Origin: an uncultured Cohaesibacter sp. | Lineage (GTDB): Bacteria; Pseudomonadota; Alphaproteobacteria; Rhizobiales; Cohaesibacteraceae | Length of the DNA stretch: 64,000 bases | Direction of reading: 5' to 3' | Assembly: GCF_963677725.1 (NCBI RefSeq) | Contig: NZ_OY782507.1 | Coordinates: forward strand, 2,046,001 to 2,110,000 | Shown here: positions 46,627 to 56,056 of the stretch, piece by piece | How positions within the stretch are numbered: the stretch's first letter is position 1 | How the letters are laid out: each line of letters starts with the position of its first letter | Notes under the pieces: model-generated | Told to the model about the DNA's origin: nothing | The model's input: the letters and a program-made list of their open reading frames with translations, nothing else | Databases searched by the model: none | Program-made: the position numbers and the translations under genes

Positions 46627-47175
46627 ATGTTGCTTGATACCCCCCTTTGCGATTTTGGCTGGGAGGCCCCGGATTTCTCACTCAAGGACGCCCATGGCAA
46701 AACCCATCAGATGAAGGATTATCTTGACAAGGGTTTGCTGGTCGCCTTCATTTGCAATCATTGCCCCTATGTCAAAGCCATCGCTGATCGTCTGGCGGCA
46801 GACGCCCGCACATTGCAGGACAATGGCATCGGCGTGCTGGCAGTGATGTCGAATGATTATGTCAATTATCCCGACGATGCGCCGGACAAGATGATTGATT
46901 TTGCCGCCACGCATGATTTCTCCTTCCCCTATTTGATTGATGAGGATCAGGCGGTGGGCCGGGCCTATGGCGCGCTTTGCACGCCGGACTTTTTTGGACT
47001 GAATGCGGAAGGGAAATTGCACTATCGCGGTCGTCTCGATGATGCGCGCATGCAGGATGCCACAGGGCGGACACCGGAGCTGGTCAATGCCATGCTGTCC
47101 ATTGCCAAAACCGGGCAAAGACCGCAGGAGCAATCGCCCAGCATGGGGTGCTCGATCAAGTGGCGCGAGAGTTAG
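46627..47175 (+). CDS. Thioredoxin-fold family protein (AhpC/TSA-like)
   Basis: A 182-residue protein of the thioredoxin/peroxiredoxin-like fold, with APDFSLKDAHGKTHQMKDYL at the start and a CNHC (CxxC) redox motif in FICNHCPYVKAI (about residue 43). No signal peptide, so cytoplasmic. It is 44 bp after oxyR and probably shares its stress response. The exact reaction (peroxidase or thiol reductase) cannot be told. Confidence 0.82.
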   Translation: MLLDTPLCDFGWEAPDFSLKDAHGKTHQMKDYLDKGLLVAFICNHCPYVKAIADRLAADARTLQDNGIGVLAVMSNDYVNYPDDAPDKMIDFAATHDFSFPYLIDEDQAVGRAYGALCTPDFFGLNAEGKLHYRGRLDDARMQDATGRTPELVNAMLSIAKTGQRPQEQSPSMGCSIKWRES

Positions 47176-47353
47176 GCCCTCACCTTCCCTTTTGTTCTGT
47201 GAGGCAAATGACCTCATTTTGTCAGTAGGCCTGCCTCTGGTAAGCACAAAACAAAGAGGACCAGCAAAGCACCGCAATTGGCGCTGGATCAAAGCCAGCG
47301 CCTTTAAGAGCGGCTAGCCTACTTGCGACCATATGAATATTGAGGACCATGCC

Positions 47354-48082
47354 ATGCAGATCGATTGGGAGCAGCACCGCCGCGAGGTGCATAATCTGGG
47401 GCAAGTACAGGAATTTCTGAAACAGATCGTTTATGGCGGCAATGATGGCATTGTCACCACCTTTGCTATTGTTGCCGGATTTGCCGGGGCACAGGCAGAG
47501 GGCACGGCGCAGATCGGAGCGATTGCCGTTCTGGTCTTTGGCCTTGCCAACCTGTTTGCAGATGCCGTGTCGATGGGCTTGGGGGAGTTTCTCTCCACCC
47601 GGTCGCAAAAGGACATTTATCTCAGCCAACGCAAATTCGTCTATCACGAACTAAAAACCAATCCGGCGCATGAAGAGGCGGAATTGGTGCAGATGATGAC
47701 CGAGCGCGGAATGGAGGAGCCCGCGGCACGTGAGGTGGCGGACAAGCTGATCAAATGCCCCGAACTGGTCGCCGATTTGATGATGAGCTATGAGCTGGAA
47801 ATGCATGACATGCGGCAGGTGTCGCCAGCACTTGATGGATTGGTCACCTTCATTGCCTTCGTTCTGTTTGGCTCTGCTCCTCTGGTGCCCTATTTCCTGC
47901 TGGATGCCACTGACACAACATTCATTCTGTCGGTTGTGGCAACCTTCAGTGCGCTGGTGGCGCTGGGGCTGATGCGCTGGTGGTCGACCCGCGAGGGCCT
48001 CATACGCTGCGTCGGGGAGACAGTGCTGGTGGGCACCGCCTGTGCCTTGGTGGCCTTCATCGTCGGGGCGCTGGTCGGCTAA
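47354..48082 (+). CDS. VIT-family (CCC1-like) iron/manganese transporter
   Basis: A 242-residue membrane protein with five helices in the VIT/CCC1 layout: YGGNDGIVTTFAIVAGFAGA (first helix and metal site), GLANLFADAVSMGLGEFLSTRS (second), a hydrophilic loop with many Glu residues (about 105-140) and three C-terminal helices. Family members move iron or manganese across the membrane; here next to oxyR-katG, a role in iron or manganese balance under peroxide stress is inferred. ATG 47354 has GAGG upstream; an ATG 21 bases earlier does not. Its stop overlaps the stop of the convergent thiX. Confidence 0.85.
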   Translation: MQIDWEQHRREVHNLGQVQEFLKQIVYGGNDGIVTTFAIVAGFAGAQAEGTAQIGAIAVLVFGLANLFADAVSMGLGEFLSTRSQKDIYLSQRKFVYHELKTNPAHEEAELVQMMTERGMEEPAAREVADKLIKCPELVADLMMSYELEMHDMRQVSPALDGLVTFIAFVLFGSAPLVPYFLLDATDTTFILSVVATFSALVALGLMRWWSTREGLIRCVGETVLVGTACALVAFIVGALVG

Positions 48083-48837
48083 ACCGCCTTTTGATCCGGG
48101 CATATATAGCGCCTCAGAATGAGATCTGCGCCTTTATGCAGGATCAGGGTCATGGCGACGATCAATACCAAAGCCGCAAACATCAACTCGATCCGCGTGC
48201 GGGCATTGGCCATCAACATCAGATAGCCAAGTCCCTTTGACGCGCCGATCCATTCGCCAATCACCGCGCCCGTCGGCGCATACGTGATGGCGATCCGGAT
48301 GCTGGCTGCCAGTTGAGGCAGGGCATGGGGCAGACGCAGCCAGACAAGCGTCCGCATTCGACTGGCCCGGGCAATGTGCGCAAGATCCAGCGTAGCCGGT
48401 GGCGTTGAAAGCATGCCATCGAGCAGCCCGGACATGATGGGGAAGAAAACCAAAAGGATCGTCATGACGACTTTGGGTTCCATGCCATAGCCAAACCAGA
48501 GGGTCAGGATCGGGGCGAGGACAAAAACCGGAATGGCTTGGGATGCGTTGAGGATCGGGCGCAGATTGAGCCGTGTTGCCGGAGACAGCATCATCGCAAC
48601 CGCAAAGACCACGCCCAGCGTGGCACCAATGGCAAAGCCTGCGGCGACTTCTCCCAATGTGACCAGCATATGCTCGGCAAGCAAAGCCCGGTTTTCCCAG
48701 ATAGCGTCAATTACCGAAAGCGGTCCGGGCAGGATGAAGCGCGGCACCAGCCCAAGCCATGCGATCATCTGCCAGAGGATCAATAGAGAAAAGGGCAGAA
48801 TCAGCGTCTTTAATCGCGCTGTCATTTGTCTGATCAT
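48079..48837 (-). CDS. thiX: Thiamine precursor (HMP) ABC transporter permease ThiX
   Basis: A 252-residue inner-membrane permease with about six helices and the conserved loop LPHALPQLAASIRIAITYAPTGAVIGEW (taurine/NMT1-type family). It works with the ATPase and binding protein genes upstream. ATG 48837 has AAGGAGGGGG and overlaps the thiZ stop by ATGA. It is the last gene of the thiamine operon; the stop overlaps that of the convergent VIT gene by 4 bases. Confidence 0.87.
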   Translation of the reverse strand: MIRQMTARLKTLILPFSLLILWQMIAWLGLVPRFILPGPLSVIDAIWENRALLAEHMLVTLGEVAAGFAIGATLGVVFAVAMMLSPATRLNLRPILNASQAIPVFVLAPILTLWFGYGMEPKVVMTILLVFFPIMSGLLDGMLSTPPATLDLAHIARASRMRTLVWLRLPHALPQLAASIRIAITYAPTGAVIGEWIGASKGLGYLMLMANARTRIELMFAALVLIVAMTLILHKGADLILRRYICPDQKAV

Positions 48838-49547
48838 CCCCCCTCCTTGACGTGCCTGATGCGGCCGATAAGATCGGCCGCTGCCATGGCAAGGGGCACG
48901 TGATCGAGTGGATGAGGCGGCGTGCCTTGCAATGTCGGCACGGGCTGGAGGTGCTGATTGGCAAGCAGCCATATCTGGTCGCCCAGACGCAAGGCCTCGA
49001 ACGGATCATGGGTGACCAGCAACACGCGGCGACCGGCAAATTGCGTGTAGGCCAGCTCCTGCATCGCGGCACGGTTGGCTGGATCAAGCGCAGAGAAGGG
49101 TTCGTCCAGAAGAATGAGGTCGGCATCGCTCATCAATGTGCGCGCCAGAGCCACACGTTGGCGCTGGCCGCCGGACAGACTATCGGGCATGCGATCACCG
49201 GTGCCTTCCAGCCCCACCTCAGCCAATAAATGTCGGGCCTTTTCCCTGTCTGGCTTTCGCCCGGCCAATTGCTCGACCAGCATGACATTTTGCAAGACAG
49301 AGAGGCGCGGCTGCATCAGATCAGCCTGCGCCATCCAGCCTACCCGGTCCGGCACTGTGAGGGTGCCTTCAAACCGGGCCGTGCTATCAAGACCGGCAAA
49401 GAGCCGCAGCAGGGTGGATTTGCCCGCCCCTGACGGGCCGAGCAGACAGGTCCAGCCAGAAACGAGCGTTAAGGAGAAAGGCTCGATCAGCCTCTCTCCC
49501 TCAAGCATCACATGTCCGCAAGCACCTATCCGCCCCTGTGCGGTCAT
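48834..49547 (-). CDS. thiZ: Thiamine precursor ABC transporter ATPase ThiZ
   Basis: A 237-residue ATPase: Walker A LLGPSGAGKSTLLRLFAG, signature [15 protein letters not shown], Walker B LILLDEPFSALD and H-loop VTHDPFEAL. It overlaps thiY and thiX by ATGA at each end, so the three transporter genes are coupled. Nitrate/taurine-type ATPases are similar, but the riboswitch and thi context fix its role. Confidence 0.88.
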   Translation of the reverse strand: MTAQGRIGACGHVMLEGERLIEPFSLTLVSGWTCLLGPSGAGKSTLLRLFAGLDSTARFEGTLTVPDRVGWMAQADLMQPRLSVLQNVMLVEQLAGRKPDREKARHLLAEVGLEGTGDRMPDSLSGGQRQRVALARTLMSDADLILLDEPFSALDPANRAAMQELAYTQFAGRRVLLVTHDPFEALRLGDQIWLLANQHLQPVPTLQGTPPHPLDHVPLAMAAADLIGRIRHVKEGG

Positions 49548-50482
49548 TGTGCCCCCAGATCGCGCGCGATTGTCTCCACCGCAGGCACCGTATCAATCAT
49601 TCCCACCTCTTTGAGGTAATCACCAAAGGCCTTATAACCTTCAACATCAAGGCTGATCGGGTCGGTTGCGAATTTCGGATAGGTGTCAAACCAGGCTGCA
49701 TGATTGAGCTTGTCGTCGAGTTCCGCACCATAGGATTTGAACTCATTCCACGTCCCTTCGGGATCTTGCGCAATGTCCTTGGTGGCACGTGCTGTGGCTT
49801 CTAGGAATTTTTTCACATCCTCAAAGTCAGTGCGGTCGGCGCTGGTTTCATAGATCAGTTCTTCATAGCTTGGCACCCCATTCTCTTCGGGCAGGAAGCA
49901 TTTGCCTTTGCGATCAACAGCTTCCATTTGATGAAGCTCGAAATTGCGGAAGGCTCCAGAGGTCGCATCGACGCGGCCTGCGGCCAATGCGGCCGTGAGG
50001 GCAAAGTTGACATTGATCTGCTCGACTTCGGATGGCTCCACCCCATTGCTGCGCAGCATGCGATGCAGCAAAGCTTCCTCGATGCCGGGAACGGAAAAGC
50101 CGATGCGTTTGCCTTTGAGGTCGGCAAGGCTTTTGATCGGGCCATCAGCATCGACCATGACGCAATAAAGCGGCGAGCTGATCAAGGTGCCGACGCGGAT
50201 CACCGGCAAGCCTTCTTTATGCTGGAGATAGAGCTGTGGCTGGTAGGAGACTGCCAGATCAATTTTCCCGGCAGCAGCCATTTTCGGCGGGTCACTGGGA
50301 TCGGCTGGTGCGATGATGTCCACATCGAGGCCAGCCTCTTTGAAATAGCCGCGTTGCTGGGCAACGATGATGGGCCCGTGGTCGGGATTGATGAACCAGT
50401 CCAGCATGATCGAGAATTTGCTTTCGGCGGCTGCCGACGTGACAGAGGCCGCGAGCATCAGGGCAGCGAGAAGAGATTTCAT
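49544..50482 (-). CDS. thiY: HMP (thiamine pyrimidine) binding protein ThiY
   Basis: A 312-residue exported protein with a signal peptide (MKSLLAALMLAASVTSAAAE) and an NMT1/THI5-like fold: LDWFINPDHGPIIVAQQRGYF is the family start, with GIDL-type and LKGKRIGFSVPG motifs. These proteins bind hydroxymethylpyrimidine or formyl-amino-pyrimidine. It lies 4 bp after thiD and overlaps thiZ. Confidence 0.88.
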   Translation of the reverse strand: MKSLLAALMLAASVTSAAAESKFSIMLDWFINPDHGPIIVAQQRGYFKEAGLDVDIIAPADPSDPPKMAAAGKIDLAVSYQPQLYLQHKEGLPVIRVGTLISSPLYCVMVDADGPIKSLADLKGKRIGFSVPGIEEALLHRMLRSNGVEPSEVEQINVNFALTAALAAGRVDATSGAFRNFELHQMEAVDRKGKCFLPEENGVPSYEELIYETSADRTDFEDVKKFLEATARATKDIAQDPEGTWNEFKSYGAELDDKLNHAAWFDTYPKFATDPISLDVEGYKAFGDYLKEVGMIDTVPAVETIARDLGAQ

Positions 50483-50486
50483 GGCG

Positions 50487-51311
50487 TTATGTCCTTAGGG
50501 CAAAGAAATGATCGGTCGGGCCGTGGCCATGACCGACAGTCAAGGCGTCGGCCGCAGCAATGGCGTGCGTAATGAAGGCCTTGGCGGCTTTGGCAGCGAC
50601 CAACCCATCGCCGCTCAGAGCCAGATGGGTGGCCAGCGCCGACGACAAGGTGCAGCCGGTGCCGTGAGTATTTTTGGTGTCGATGCGACGCGAGGGCAGC
50701 CAGACGGTCTGGTCTTTGGTGAGGTAAAGATCAGGGCTGGTGGCATCGGCCAAGTGCCCCCCTTTGAGCAACACCTGCTGAGGACCAAGGCTCAGCAGAG
50801 CACGGGCCTGCTGTTCCATTTCATCCTCATCCTGCGCTTCTGTGGTGCCCAGCAGATCTGCGGCTTCGGGCAGATTTGGGGTGATCATTGTGGCGCGGGG
50901 CAACAGGATGGACCGCAAGGCATCCACCGCATCGGCCCGCAGCAAGCGGTCCCCTCCCTTGGCGACCATCACCGTGTCGAGCACCATGGGCGCGTCACAG
51001 GGCTTCAGCGCTTGGGCCACCGCTTCGATGATCTCGGCGCTGCCCAGCATGCCAATTTTGATGGCATCGACCCTGATATCGTCAAGGATCGCGGCGATCT
51101 GGGCTGTGACGAAATCCGGATCAATCGTCAGGACACCGCTCACCCGCTTTGTGTTTTGGGCGGTCAGCGCTGCGATCACGGCCATGGCATAGCCGCCATT
51201 GGCGGAGATCGTCTTGAGATCCGCCTGAATGCCGGCCCCACCTGACGGGTCGGAGCCTGCAATGGACAGGATATTCGGCGTAATGCCAGTTTTCATTGGG
51301 CCAGTTTTCAT
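50487..51311 (-). CDS. thiD: Hydroxymethylpyrimidine (phosphate) kinase ThiD
   Basis: A 274-residue ribokinase-like enzyme with NILSIAGSDPSGGAGIQADLKT near the start, a KGGH motif and NTHGTGCTLSSALATHLA (anion hole and catalytic Asp/Cys region) near residue 210. It phosphorylates HMP twice for thiamine synthesis. ATG 51311 overlaps the thiE stop by ATGA and has GGAGG at 8 bases; a further upstream ATG at 51326 is unlikely. A repeated MKTG start (residues 1-4 and 6-9) is odd but has no known meaning. Confidence 0.94.
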   Translation of the reverse strand: MKTGPMKTGITPNILSIAGSDPSGGAGIQADLKTISANGGYAMAVIAALTAQNTKRVSGVLTIDPDFVTAQIAAILDDIRVDAIKIGMLGSAEIIEAVAQALKPCDAPMVLDTVMVAKGGDRLLRADAVDALRSILLPRATMITPNLPEAADLLGTTEAQDEDEMEQQARALLSLGPQQVLLKGGHLADATSPDLYLTKDQTVWLPSRRIDTKNTHGTGCTLSSALATHLALSGDGLVAAKAAKAFITHAIAAADALTVGHGHGPTDHFFALRT

Positions 51312-51925
51312 TTGGCCTGCCTCCATTGGGCGACCAGCCTTGCGGTTGCTTGTTTGGGATCATCGGCCCCGGAGATGGCCGAGACGACCGCGAGCCCTGC
51401 GCAGCCTGCCGCCTTTACCGCCGGAATGTCCGTATCCTTGACCCCACCAATGGCAACGCTGGGAACCGGGGAGGCCTTAACAATGCGGGCCAGCAGCTCA
51501 AAGCCAATGGGGGGAGCATGGTCGATTTTTGATGGCGTTGCCCGCACCGGACCGATGCCGACATAGGTGAGCGTACCCTCGGGTAGAGCGGCAGCGAGCG
51601 CCATTTGCGCTTCATTCTCGATCGACAGACCAAGGATTTTGTCCGGTCCCAGTAAGGCGCGGACGACACTCGGATCGCCATCAGACTGGCCCATATGAAG
51701 GCCTGCGGCACCACTGGCCAGCGCCACCTCAATGCGGTCATTGATGATCAAAGGCACGTCATAGCGGGTGGCCAAAGCCACCAGCCGCTTGGCGCGAATG
51801 GTAAGCTCTTCATCAGAGGCGACCTTGTCGCGCAGCTGGATAATACTCGCCCCGCCTTCAAGCGCGGCCTCGACCAGTGTTTCATCCGGGTCATGGGGAG
51901 TGACGAAATAAATGGAGAGATCCAT
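51308..51925 (-). CDS. thiE: Thiamine-phosphate synthase ThiE
   Basis: A 205-residue TIM-barrel enzyme that joins HMP-PP and thiazole phosphate. Seen: IIQLRDK (about 30), LIINDR (about 60), GLHMGQSD (about 75), GPVRATPSK (about 127) and VAIGGV (about 158), all of the active site. ATG 51925 has GAGGAGG 7 bases upstream; an ATG 6 bases earlier would overlap the thiM stop by ATGA and is also possible. Confidence 0.93.
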   Translation of the reverse strand: MDLSIYFVTPHDPDETLVEAALEGGASIIQLRDKVASDEELTIRAKRLVALATRYDVPLIINDRIEVALASGAAGLHMGQSDGDPSVVRALLGPDKILGLSIENEAQMALAAALPEGTLTYVGIGPVRATPSKIDHAPPIGFELLARIVKASPVPSVAIGGVKDTDIPAVKAAGCAGLAVVSAISGADDPKQATARLVAQWRQAK

Positions 51926-51927
51926 GA

Positions 51928-52716
51928 TCATGCCTCCTCGATCTTTGCCCCGGACGCAAGGTCAGCCGGGGTGATTTCATGGAGCGCATCGATGAAAGCA
52001 ACCGCGAAGCTGCCCGGAGCGGAGGCTTTTTGAGCAGCGCGCTCACCAGCAAGACCATAAAAGGCAATGGCCGCAGTGGTGGCTTCCAATCGATCCTGGC
52101 CGACCGCGAAGGCTGCAACCACACCGGTGAGTGAACAACCAAGCGCTGTGACCAGCGGCATCAGGACATGTCCATTGGCGATGCTGTAGGCTTTGTCGCC
52201 GTCAGTGACATAATCCACTTCACCGGTCACCGCGACAATGGCGCCGGAGCTTTTGGCGAGTGTTCGGGCGGCGTCCTTGGCAGCGTCAACGCTGTCAGCT
52301 GCATCCGCCCCCTTGCCCTTGGCGACCATGCCGGACAAAGCCATGATTTCAGAGGCATTGCCGCGAATGATGGCCGGATTGCATTTGAGAAGCTTTTGCG
52401 CCGTTTCGCGGCGAAAGGCCGTGGCCCCGACAGCGACAGGATCCAGCACCCAAGGAGTGCCTGCGGCATCCGCTGCCATGGCGGCTTTTTCCATCGACTT
52501 GACCCATTCGCGGGACAGGGTGCCGATATTGATCGTCAGTGCGGAGGTGAAACTGGCAAATTCCGCCGCTTCTTCCTCGGCATGGACCATGGCTGGCGAA
52601 CAGCCAGCAGCCAACAACACATTGGCCATGACATTCATGGACACATAATTGGCGATGTTCTGGACGAGTGGCGCAGTGGTGCGCATGGTGGATAAATAAT
52701 GGCCCCAGTCGGTCAT
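51928..52716 (-). CDS. thiM: Hydroxyethylthiazole kinase ThiM
   Basis: A 262-residue ribokinase-like enzyme phosphorylating the thiazole alcohol for salvage. Motifs: PLVQNIANYVSMNVMANVLLAAG (about 17-38), VLDPVAVGATAFR (about 108), IRGNASEIMAL (about 131) and the anion hole ALGCSLTGVVAAF (about 200). ATG 52716 has AAGGAG. It is the first gene after the TPP riboswitch, and together with thiD, thiE and the transporter shows salvage of imported precursors; no de novo genes (thiC, thiG) are in the window. Confidence 0.94.
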   Translation of the reverse strand: MTDWGHYLSTMRTTAPLVQNIANYVSMNVMANVLLAAGCSPAMVHAEEEAAEFASFTSALTINIGTLSREWVKSMEKAAMAADAAGTPWVLDPVAVGATAFRRETAQKLLKCNPAIIRGNASEIMALSGMVAKGKGADAADSVDAAKDAARTLAKSSGAIVAVTGEVDYVTDGDKAYSIANGHVLMPLVTALGCSLTGVVAAFAVGQDRLEATTAAIAFYGLAGERAAQKASAPGSFAVAFIDALHEITPADLASGAKIEEA

Positions 52717-52786
52717 TCCAAACTCCTTCTGAGGCGGATGGAATGTCTTCGGACCTGCCCTCACTATGACGGAGGACTGAAACCGC

Positions 52787-52859
52787 GACTCCCTCCGCCA
52801 GTATTAACTGGTTCAGGTTCAAAGGGTGCTATCTCAGCCCGTTAACGGACGCCCCTGTC
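52787..52859 (-). promoter_or_regulatory. TPP riboswitch (THI element)
   Basis: Read on the minus strand, this has GACAGGGGCG, CTGAGAT (52831-52837), GAACCTGA, the CCAGTTAATACTGGCG arm and GGAGGGAGTC, in the order and spacing of the thiamine pyrophosphate riboswitch. It lies 71 bp before thiM. Expression of the operon is expected to drop when TPP is plentiful. Confidence 0.95.
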
Positions 52860-52940
52860 ACATTTCTAAGATAAGCGCGTTTGGCCGCCAATTTCCAGAG
52901 GGATGGACAGATTTTTCTGATTTCCAGCACTGACCGACAG

Positions 52941-52981
52941 AAAAACCCGCCGGATCGCCTGTTTTGGAGCGATCCGGCGGG
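52941..52981 (-). terminator. Terminator of the ugp operon
   Basis: A perfect 13-bp stem (52946-52958 with 52969-52981, 10-base loop), which on the minus strand is followed by TTTTT (52945-52941). It lies 62 bp beyond the stop of the last ugp-operon gene. Confidence 0.88.
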
Positions 52982-53042
52982 TCATTCGATTTCTGTGCGT
53001 TGTTTCGGAAAAAAGGGCTTGAGTGCCCGGATCATTGAGGTC

Positions 53043-54086
53043 TCACAGCGTGACCTTGCACAGGATGCATTCATGATCAGACAGGGGCCCTTGCGCATCA
53101 ATGGATGGCAACAAGGGCAAAGCCTCACCGCCAAAGCCACGGGCGCAGAACCAGTCAAGCTTCATCTGACGGGTGTCATGCGGTGTGATCAGGCTGTGGC
53201 GCGTGGTAATGCCATCGGCTGTTAGATCCCAGTGATAGCCACGCTCGCGGGCCAGAGCGAACAGGGTCTCAAGCCGCCAATCATAATCGGGAGGGATGTG
53301 ATTGCCTGTATTGAGGTCCCCTCCGATCAGCACTGGCAGTCCCGGCGCGAAGGCTTCAATCCGGTCGAGCAGATCGGCAAATTGGCGATGGCGGTGGGCA
53401 GCTTGTGCGTTGCTTTCCAGATGTGTGGAGACAACGCAGATCGAGCCTTGTTCGGTTGGCAGAATTGCGGCGACGGCCATCCGGCCGCCAACACGCGGCT
53501 GTTCAGGGTCGGCTTCGGGGTTGATATCAAGCGAGAACCAGTGGCCTTTTGTGTCAAGCCGGAACAAGGCAAGCTTTTCGAACGGCACGGCTGACAGGAT
53601 GCCATTGCCGTGCCAGCCATCGGCGTTGAAGGCATCGGAACAGAAGGCCCGCTCGGTAGGTCCCCCTAGATCCATTTCAAAAAATTCCACCCCATAGGCA
53701 TAGTGCATGCCCAACGCCTTGGCCATGTCTGCGGTGGTGTTGGCTTGGGCTGTGCGGGCCATGCCTTTATCCATCTCGCTCAGCAGCACCACACTTGGGG
53801 CATGGGGCACCAAATGGGCGGCGCTGCGCTCAGGGAACAGGCAGCGTTCGACATTCCACGCGGCGACGGTAAAGTCGGATGGCAGGCGGTCAAGGCTTCC
53901 CTCGCCGCCCACTTCCAGCTCACGCATGGCGGGCAGACTTGCCAATAACTGTTGATGGGCTATCGCAGTCCGTTCGGACGCCTTAATCTGTTGCTTCTGA
54001 TTATCCGTGATCCGGGTCAGTGTCGGGACCAGATTGGTCCCAGATTGATTGGTCCCTGCATCATTGGACCCAGTCTCATTGATCAT
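53043..54086 (-). CDS. Endonuclease/exonuclease/phosphatase (EEP) family protein
   Basis: A 347-residue protein of the EEP superfamily, metal-dependent phosphoesterases. The catalytic set is complete: AAWNVERC (Asn), LLSEMDKG (Glu), [15 protein letters not shown] (His), GGDLNTGN (Asp, Asn), LDWFCARG (Asp) and SDHECI (Asp-His). No signal peptide; the first 60 residues look polar and disordered. The gene overlaps ugpC by ATGA and is the last of the ugp operon, where other bacteria often carry ugpQ, a glycerophosphodiester phosphodiesterase. I infer that it releases a product (glycerol-3-phosphate or phosphate) from the imported compound. It may equally act on nucleic acid or another phosphodiester. 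Confidence 0.8.
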   Translation of the reverse strand: MINETGSNDAGTNQSGTNLVPTLTRITDNQKQQIKASERTAIAHQQLLASLPAMRELEVGGEGSLDRLPSDFTVAAWNVERCLFPERSAAHLVPHAPSVVLLSEMDKGMARTAQANTTADMAKALGMHYAYGVEFFEMDLGGPTERAFCSDAFNADGWHGNGILSAVPFEKLALFRLDTKGHWFSLDINPEADPEQPRVGGRMAVAAILPTEQGSICVVSTHLESNAQAAHRHRQFADLLDRIEAFAPGLPVLIGGDLNTGNHIPPDYDWRLETLFALARERGYHWDLTADGITTRHSLITPHDTRQMKLDWFCARGFGGEALPLLPSIDAQGPLSDHECILCKVTL

Positions 54087-55135
54087 AGACGGGCTCCGGT
54101 ATCCTTGGAGAAGAAATGCACAACGCCCGGCTTTATGCCCAACGTCACCGGACCGGTGCCGGTCGGGATATGCTTTGGCACGCTGACGGAAATGTCCTGC
54201 CCACCAATCTTGCCATGCAGCAGGTGATGGGCCCCGAGCGCCTCGACGATTTCAACATTGCATTCAAAGCCATTGTCGGTGTTGACCTCAATATCTTCGG
54301 GCCGGACGCCGACGAGGAACTCGCCCTTGGCCTCTTTGGGAAGGGGGGCGTCAAAATGGATGGTCTCACCGATCACCGCACGACCATCGCCATTGATCTT
54401 GCCGTTAAGCAAGTTCATGGGCGGGGCGCCCATGAAGCCGGCCACGAAGGTGGAGGCTGGATTGTTATAGATTTCATCCGGGGTGCCAATCTGCTCGATG
54501 CGGCCTTCATTGAGCACGATGATCCGGTCGGCCATGGTCATGGCTTCGATCTGGTCATGGGTCACATAGACGGCGGTGACGCCAAGGCGACGCTGGAGCG
54601 AGCGGATCTCGATGCGCATCTGGTTGCGCAGTTTGGCATCAAGGTTGGAAAGCGGTTCATCGAAGAGGAACAGTTCGGGATTTCGCACGATAGCGCGACC
54701 CATGGCGACGCGCTGCCGCTGGCCACCGGAGAGCTGGCTTGGGCGACGATCCAGATAGTCCGTGAGATTGAGCATCTTGGCGGCATCAATCACCTTCTGC
54801 TTGATTTCAGCCTTTGGCAGCCCACGATTTTTCAGGCCATAACCCATATTCTTGGCAACCGTCATATGCGGGTAAAGGGCATAATTCTGGAATACCATGG
54901 CGATGTTGCGCTGGGCAGGCTCGACGTCATTGACGATCCGCTGGCCGATGGAGATCGTGCCGCCGGTGACGTCCTCAAGGCCGGCAATCATCCGCAAAAG
55001 GGTGGATTTGCCACAGCCGGAGGGGCCGACAAGCACAACAAACTCGCCGTCGGGGATCTTGAAATTGCAGGGTTTGACCGCTTCGAATCCGTTTGGATAA
55101 ATCTTGCGGACCATATCAAGCGTAACTGAGGTCAT
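54083..55135 (-). CDS. ugpC: sn-glycerol-3-phosphate ABC transporter ATPase UgpC
   Basis: A 350-residue ATPase of the MalK/UgpC group: Walker [20 protein letters not shown]-loop [12 protein letters not shown], signature [15 protein letters not shown], Walker [14 protein letters not shown]-loop [13 protein letters not shown] and the C-terminal regulatory TOBE region (GVRPEDIEV). It energises UgpAE. It lies 11 bp after ugpE. Confidence 0.88.
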   Translation of the reverse strand: MTSVTLDMVRKIYPNGFEAVKPCNFKIPDGEFVVLVGPSGCGKSTLLRMIAGLEDVTGGTISIGQRIVNDVEPAQRNIAMVFQNYALYPHMTVAKNMGYGLKNRGLPKAEIKQKVIDAAKMLNLTDYLDRRPSQLSGGQRQRVAMGRAIVRNPELFLFDEPLSNLDAKLRNQMRIEIRSLQRRLGVTAVYVTHDQIEAMTMADRIIVLNEGRIEQIGTPDEIYNNPASTFVAGFMGAPPMNLLNGKINGDGRAVIGETIHFDAPLPKEAKGEFLVGVRPEDIEVNTDNGFECNVEIVEALGAHHLLHGKIGGQDISVSVPKHIPTGTGPVTLGIKPGVVHFFSKDTGARL

Positions 55136-55146
55136 GATGGGTATCC

Positions 55147-56046
55147 CTATTTGTCGGATTCTGTGAGGCCCTTGACGAACCAGCTCTGGAAAAAGATCAC
55201 AACGGCCACCGGGGGAATAATGGCGAGCAAAGCCAGAAGATTGCCGCGCCCATATTCGGGGAGCTGTCCGTCATACATGGTTTGGGTGATCTGCTTGATG
55301 CCACGCAGCAGGGTGAACATGCCCTCATCGGTGGTGATCATGGTCGGCCAGAGATACTGGTTCCAGCCATAGACGAACATGATGATAAAGATGGCGGCAA
55401 TCATGGTGCGTGACAGAGGCACCAGAATGTCGATGAAATATTTGAGCGGCCCTGCCCCGTCGATGCGAGCGGCTTCGGACAATTCTTCGGGCACCGAGAG
55501 AAAGAACTGGCGGAAGAAGAAAGTGGCAGTGGCCGATGCTACCAGCGGCAGGATGAGGCCGGTATAGGTATTGAGCAAACCCAATTGCTGGACGATCTCA
55601 TAGGACGGCAAGATGCGCACCTCGAGTGGCAGCAACAGCGTGGTAAAGATCAGCCAGAAGGCAAAGGTGGCAAAGCGCAGGCGGAAATAGACGATGCCAT
55701 AGGCGGCCATCATCGAAATGACGATCTTGCCCAGCGCAAAGCCGACGCCCAGAATCAGCGAGTTCTTGAACATGTTGAGACCGGAATTCTCACCGGAAAA
55801 GCCGGACGCGCCGAACAGGGCCTTGTTGAGATTCTCGTCAAACTGGTCGCCGATGGTCAGGCCGGGGCCGTATTTCAGAACATCGACGTCGGACATGGTG
55901 GTCATTTGCAGCACCATCAGCAGCGGCACGATCATCAAGAGCGCGCCGAAAATCAGGATGCCGTGATCGACAATGGCGCTCAGCTTGATGCGGCTTTTGC
56001 TGGCCTTTGGCGCTGTGCGTACGGTCGTTTCAGTATGGTCAGTCAT
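55147..56046 (-). CDS. ugpE: sn-glycerol-3-phosphate ABC transporter permease UgpE
   Basis: A 299-residue inner-membrane protein with about six helices and the permease loop [26 protein letters not shown]. Compared with typical UgpE, a hydrophilic insert of about 40 residues ([17 protein letters not shown] region) follows the first helix. ATG 56046 has AGGGG upstream. ugpA stops 10 bp before. Confidence 0.87.
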   Translation of the reverse strand: MTDHTETTVRTAPKASKSRIKLSAIVDHGILIFGALLMIVPLLMVLQMTTMSDVDVLKYGPGLTIGDQFDENLNKALFGASGFSGENSGLNMFKNSLILGVGFALGKIVISMMAAYGIVYFRLRFATFAFWLIFTTLLLPLEVRILPSYEIVQQLGLLNTYTGLILPLVASATATFFFRQFFLSVPEELSEAARIDGAGPLKYFIDILVPLSRTMIAAIFIIMFVYGWNQYLWPTMITTDEGMFTLLRGIKQITQTMYDGQLPEYGRGNLLALLAIIPPVAVVIFFQSWFVKGLTESDK

Positions 56047-56056
56047 GATACGCCCC

